A stretch of DNA of 64,000 nt. It comes from Nemopilema nomurai. Taxonomy: Eukaryota > Cnidaria > Scyphozoa > Rhizostomeae > Rhizostomatidae. A program made the translations under genes and the position numbers. Positions within the stretch are counted from its first letter, which is position 1, and each line of letters begins with the position of its first letter. This document shows positions 59,266 through 64,000 of the stretch, piece by piece. The notes under the pieces are model-generated. The model did no database searches, was not told the origin of the DNA, and was given only the letters and a program-made list of their open reading frames with translations. The DNA lies in NCBI GenBank assembly GCA_003864495.1, contig ML133436.1, positions 3,225,326 through 3,289,325 of the forward strand. Reading direction: 5' to 3'.

Positions 59266-61292
59266 CAATTGAGAAATATACTTCCCACATCTAAATACAG
59301 CATCAGAACGGAAGCGAATCTCTTCACGTGATAAAAAAGTTAGGAGCATTTCATAACATCATTCATGACATCACAGTTGAGTAACTCTCGGAAGCATTTC
59401 GCAACTAACTGTCATAGCTAATGGATGCAATGGTGATTGATGCATATATGTTTATGAGTGCAAGGTTGAAATTGACACAAATAATTCCATGTGCTAAATT
59501 CAATGTGGCGAAGCGAGTTTCATTTTAAAACCATGGCATTTGGCACAAGTTGTTTGATCAATACACAGTGAGGGCTCCTCGACGCTGCGCTCTAAAAATT
59601 CAAACCAAATATGGAATGTAAGTATTTTACTTTTTGACTACTTAAATAAGAGATGCCTGGAAACAGTTAAGCCTTCGGTGTACCTCAGCAAATTAGTAAT
59701 TTCTTTCATGTTTCATCTGCAAATATTAATCACAATTGCTTGCAGTTAAAATACATAGTGTTTCACTTTTTCAACGGGTGTTTCAAAAAGTCACTATCTA
59801 GGAGTATTATCAGGAATGGTACAGTGATAGACTTCGATCAGCAGTCTTAATTCTTATCTGATCAAAAAATAGCACAGCTCTGCATAACGTGAACTTCGCT
59901 CAACGTTCTCTCAACCTTATTACTCTAAAAACATTATTCTACATGTAACATACATACTGCATGAATCACATTCTAAATACACGTGTGTAAAAGTATCCGG
60001 AGGCTAATAACGTCACAACCTGTGCGTTAGATTTAGATTTTACATCTAGCTAAGAAGCAAGAACAGTTGGCAAGAAAAAGACCGTATCGAAAAAAAATAC
60101 AGTGCTCGCTATGCAAGTTTCAAATTTGTTTTTATTGCATAGAAATTTAAAATTGGTAAGGACAAATGTACATTGGTAAAGCTTTCACTAGTAATCTATA
60201 GACAAACCTTTGCTTCGAGGTCTGCAGGGCACCACTCAGTTTTGCAGGGCAGAAACCCTTTTCACCCCCCCCCCCAACTTATTGGTCTAGTTACGCCTCT
60301 GTGTATGAGATAGCGATTTTATTAGGGTAATTATATTTTGTGCAGTTCCAAACGTTGTGGAATGGAAGGGGGTCACACAACGCCTTAATGGCAATTCCAA
60401 TAAAGTAGAAGAGATGACCCTGCCAAACCCCCTTCGCTAGTTCCAGCTAGAGGTAAAGCGTACCAATGATCAGTGTCTACTTCTTCGGGGCCCGGGCCGA
60501 GATAATCTGCGTGACCCTTATCTGAACATTTTGTTAGCAAAGATTATTCTTTAAGTTCTTTTCTGTTAAAGTTGTTTTACCTCAAGGTGGTGACTTAACT
60601 TTCCTCAGGCCCGGGGCCCTTCCTGCTTGCCATAAGGGCGGCCGGGGGTCATGCCCCCCTGATCCCCTAAACTGCCACTGGTCAGTTTTGAAACAGTTAC
60701 ATGAGGCTTGGTACCCCCTGATACTTCCATACTTTATGGAATGAATATAACGACTCAAGCAAAGGGAAAAACCAAATTGAATCTTGCACGAAGCAAAGCG
60801 AAAGATTTCTTGTCTTGATCAACTTCCTGTGTAACTGCTTCGCGTGCACTGTCTCAATGATCATACCTGATGCTCACTTTGACACTTGTATTCCTGTTTG
60901 AGCGTCATTCACTCTGCAGAATCAAACTGACACTTCAAGAAAGTATGTTGTAGTAATCCAGGTACAATATCCCCGCGGATTTTAACGAAAGTTTTTCAAG
61001 GGGGGAAATCAATTGATTATACCTTTTCGCTGTAATTTGATTGATGCAGAAAAAAGTTTTTTTTCTTAACTATCAATTAAGGTTATTTGTGTGCTTTAGA
61101 AGACAACAGTATTTGTGAATCAAAAGAGCCTCGGAGCTGTGAATCATTCCAGGAAGTGAAACAAAAGGCTTTTGTATTATTGTTATCAGATTCTACCGCT
61201 TCCGCAACCCCAGGCCATACTTCAACACTGCGAAAACAAGGCTTGAAAGTTTGGAAGTGTCACTACTTGTAGCTCTTGAGAGGGACGTTACA
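59266..61292. other. Intergenic stretch before the ShKT gene
   Basis: No gene recognised. C-rich runs near 60260 and a 'ccactggtcag' phrase near 60688, with 'gttacgcctctg' near 60290, resemble ends of degraded short repeats. No paired termini were found. Confidence 0.4.
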
Positions 61293-63157
61293 ATGATCGT
61301 GCCTGCTCTTTTCGTATTGTCCTGTTCTCTTTTCATCACAGTAGATGGGCAAAGTAAGTATACCAAGATTCTTTGAAAATTATAAACGACGCGACCCAAC
61401 TTGAAATGGGCCTAAAGTTTTGTATGGCTTAACAAAGGCGATTGATGATATTCGCATTGGCTGAATGCTGTTTATGTAAAACAATCTATTGAGAGTTGTC
61501 GACAGTCTTAGGGGATTTCAGTTCACATTTGGTTTCGTCAGAGGCTGTCTTGCCTGCACGATAAAAGCTAATTGCCGGTCTTCGAATAGAAGGAAAGAGA
61601 ATTTGCATGTGAAGTCATCAGCTACTCTTGATAACTCTAAAAGGAAATGTTAGTGAATTTAAAAGAGTTGGTGAAAGGGGCAACGTTAGCGCTCTCTGCA
61701 AAAAATGTTTTCTCAAAGATAAATTATTTTAAATAGTGGTCTCTACAAAGTGATTCTTGTAGGGGGGGGGGGGGTGGGGTATTTGCCTTTGACAATAAAT
61801 CCTTTTCATTTTATAGGATGGCCTACTCTTTAGGAGAACAAATTACATCTTGCTCTTGTCATACATTTTCTGTCAAAGTCTGCCTATCCAAAACTAATCA
61901 TTAGTTTTCGGAGTTCAAAATGCATGTGCTGACAAAATCTTGTGATATGCATACCCCCCCCCCCATACTAACACCCCCCTAATCCACCCCCCCCCCCATT
62001 TGTGTAGTTGGGCTATCTGTATTAATCAGCATGCTTTATTATCACGTCAGCCTCGTTTCAACATCTATATATAACCCTCTTTTCATTCACATAATCAGTC
62101 AGTTTTACGCCTCAAAGCGTCTGATTTGTCTCTTGCATTTTACGTTTGCCTGATTACTCGAAGTAACAGCGGAATCAGAGGCGGCATTATCATTTATAAT
62201 ATTTGTAAATTTGCTTGCAGGCTGTCGCAATCGCCATAGCAACTGCTACTACTGGTCACTGGCAGGCTATTGCCTCGATGTGATGCACGCAAGAACAATG
62301 GCCACTGTTTGTCCAGAAGCGTGTAATTTGTGCACCCCTTTAGGTAGGTAGTGCTTGAAACACGTCGGTAAACAGCAAGAAAAGAGCTCTCTTTTTTCAC
62401 CTTTTCACCACAGCTTCCCATGGGCAATGGGGCACCAAATCTCCTTAACGCGAGACTTAAAAGTTTATGATTTATATATCGTAGAGGCAGTTAGCAAATG
62501 TACTGCAAGCCTTTTTTAATCAGGCAAGCACATAATCAGGGGCGTGGGGGCATGATACTCCACTACTTCACGACTACGTTTTAATCACGAGCAGGTGTCA
62601 TTTCGCTGCTGCATCAATCTCCCTTGACGTAAGAATGCCAGGTCGCCACCGAATACCTAAAGTAGGATGCATTATCTTGTGGGAAGATGACGACTTTTAC
62701 CAAACATTATGATTTTTAAGCTTTTCCACGTTTCAGTTTTCTTAAGTTTTTATTTTCAGTCTTCTATTTTCAGTTTAAGTTATTTACATATGACACTTTA
62801 GGGATTCATTCCCCATTTGTTAGGGCAAATCTTTGCTAGGTTTTTTAATTTGGCAACAAAAGCCACCCAACTCGGTTCCAACACATCTTTTGCTTAGTCA
62901 ATTTCTAAAAGTCGACAAATTGTTTTTCTTGTTGTCTTGCCCCTAACATAATTATTCATGTTCAGTTTCCTCGTGTGTTTCTTTTCTTAAAAATTTGAGT
63001 CACACAATCCCAGAATTTGAGGGTGGAATAAGTAGGATTTTAACTGAGTCATAGTAGGAACACTTTCATCTTCAAGTCATTTCTGCCTAAGTTCCGCATC
63101 GATTTTGATAGGCTCATTCTTATTTGGCAGGAGTCATGATGCACAGAAGGGAATTGG
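61293..63157 (+). CDS. Secreted ShKT-domain protein, 5' part
   Basis: Three exons are supported: 61293-61353 (Met plus hydrophobic signal peptide ending near 'VDGQ'), 62221-62343 (one ShKT domain) and 63131-63157 (nine codons). All introns are phase 1. The domain has six cysteines with family spacing, an aromatic pair 'CYYW', a Gly before the third Cys and the closing 'CPEACNLC'. ShKT domains occur in venom peptides but also in many secreted metalloproteases, peroxidases and matrix proteins. The Lys-Tyr pair needed for potassium-channel block is absent at the expected place, so a toxin role is not indicated. No stop codon was reached in phase, so the gene probably continues beyond the window; the 27-nt exon is a short linker like those of the lectin-protease genes. 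Confidence 0.65.
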
Positions 63158-64000
63158 GTAAGTCATATAAACTCGATCTTTAACGAAAGCACCATTAATC
63201 GAGATCTCCAGTCTTAAATGAGTTTTGTTTGCAGTGACGCACTTGTTAGTCGTGTTATTAATGAAGTGAACATTTCCTCTTTGCACAGAAAATCTCTATT
63301 TGGTTAGCTGCACTTGACGTATTTCCGCAGAGCAAATTATTTGAACAGATTTATAAAGAGTGTTCGGTTTATCCAACAATATATGATCCTCCCTTAAACG
63401 TCATTGATCATCCAAATCTAAAAAAGGACTTCGACATGTTAAATGATTTGAATCTCCTCTTTGTTACTTGTATATATGACAATAAACTATAAATTGATTT
63501 CTGTAGAAATCTTTAAGATTTGGTAACTCAGGGATGTCCGTATCTCCATGGTAGCAATGTTTATATATGTTTGGAGAAGAAGGAGAAAAGGCAGGCTAAA
63601 GATATCTGTTTTGTGATTTTATCACTTTTCAGGAGATACCCCGTTATAAACCTTGCACTGCGCGTGCGAACAGGTACACAGCGAACAGGCACAAGCGCAG
63701 ACTTAATTGCCTTTTGTTTGCATTTTAAGGCAATACTTTCCTTTTCTTTTGAAAAATAACCGCTTTCCAATTCCATGCTCAATGCATATTGGTGGGTGAT
63801 TTATTGAACCTCACTGGACCAGCGGGAAATAGGAGATTTGCCAGAAGTGCATTATTGCCTAAAAAATCAAGAGGAAAATATCAAGTGTCCCTTGTCACCC
63901 TGTGCTCACATTGTTTATTCTTTCTATAAAAACAAATTGTTTAAAATTGACTTGAAAGCTGCGATTTGTAGAGAAGGTTAATGCAAATATGAAAGTCATG
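63158..64000. other. Intron or intergenic tail of the window
   Basis: No further exon of the ShKT gene could be placed. Overlapping plus and minus open frames at 63520-63782 have no recognisable content. Confidence 0.4.

Overview
The window is animal nuclear DNA. It is AT-rich and its genes are split by many GT-AG introns. The gene set is metazoan: TMEM115, ARPC5, GORAB, RPAP2, HDHD3, SUEL-type lectin domains, a chymotrypsin-fold protease and a ShKT domain. The mix of secreted SUEL/protease and ShKT modules with conserved, intron-rich housekeeping genes fits an early-branching marine animal, most likely a cnidarian such as an anthozoan. That assignment is inference; no rRNA or mitochondrial marker is present.

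Layout. Bases 1-11.9 kb hold no gene I can support. They contain a TA microsatellite inside a 14-bp inverted repeat, a large minisatellite (about 4.76-7.68 kb) folded into a kilobase-scale palindrome, and a 175-bp MITE with TA target duplication. From 11.9 to 39.4 kb lies a compact housekeeping block: TMEM115 (+), ARPC5 (-), a zinc medium-chain dehydrogenase resembling threonine/sorbitol dehydrogenases (+), GORAB (-), RPAP2 (+) and HDHD3 (-). ARPC5/dehydrogenase and GORAB/RPAP2 are head-to-head pairs with start codons under 200 bp apart, so each probably shares a bidirectional promoter.

From 39.75 to 59.2 kb there is a direct tandem duplication of a unit of about 10 kb. Each unit carries, on the minus strand, (i) a secreted multidomain protein I reconstructed from phase-consistent exons: signal peptide, SUEL/rhamnose-binding-lectin domains, Thr/Pro linkers, then a catalytic serine protease with chymotrypsin-like S1 residue; and (ii) a two-exon gene with a hexapeptide Thr/Val/Glu repeat and a helical PAH-like C-terminus that I do not recognise. 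All lectin and linker exons are symmetric 1-1 modules. Copy 1 has three lectin domains and copy 2 has two. The copies are nearly identical in introns but differ in amino acids in the first half of lectin domain 1 and around the protease S1 loops, suggesting functional divergence. This array is the best candidate in the window for an undescribed system.

From 61.3 kb a secreted ShKT-domain gene begins on the plus strand; it also uses 1-1 exons, including a 27-nt one, and probably continues past the window edge.

Exon boundaries were derived by hand from splice consensus, reading phase and family conservation. No alignment or RNA evidence was available. The ARPC5 model needs one extra base in exon 2, which is either a local sequence error or a real mutation.
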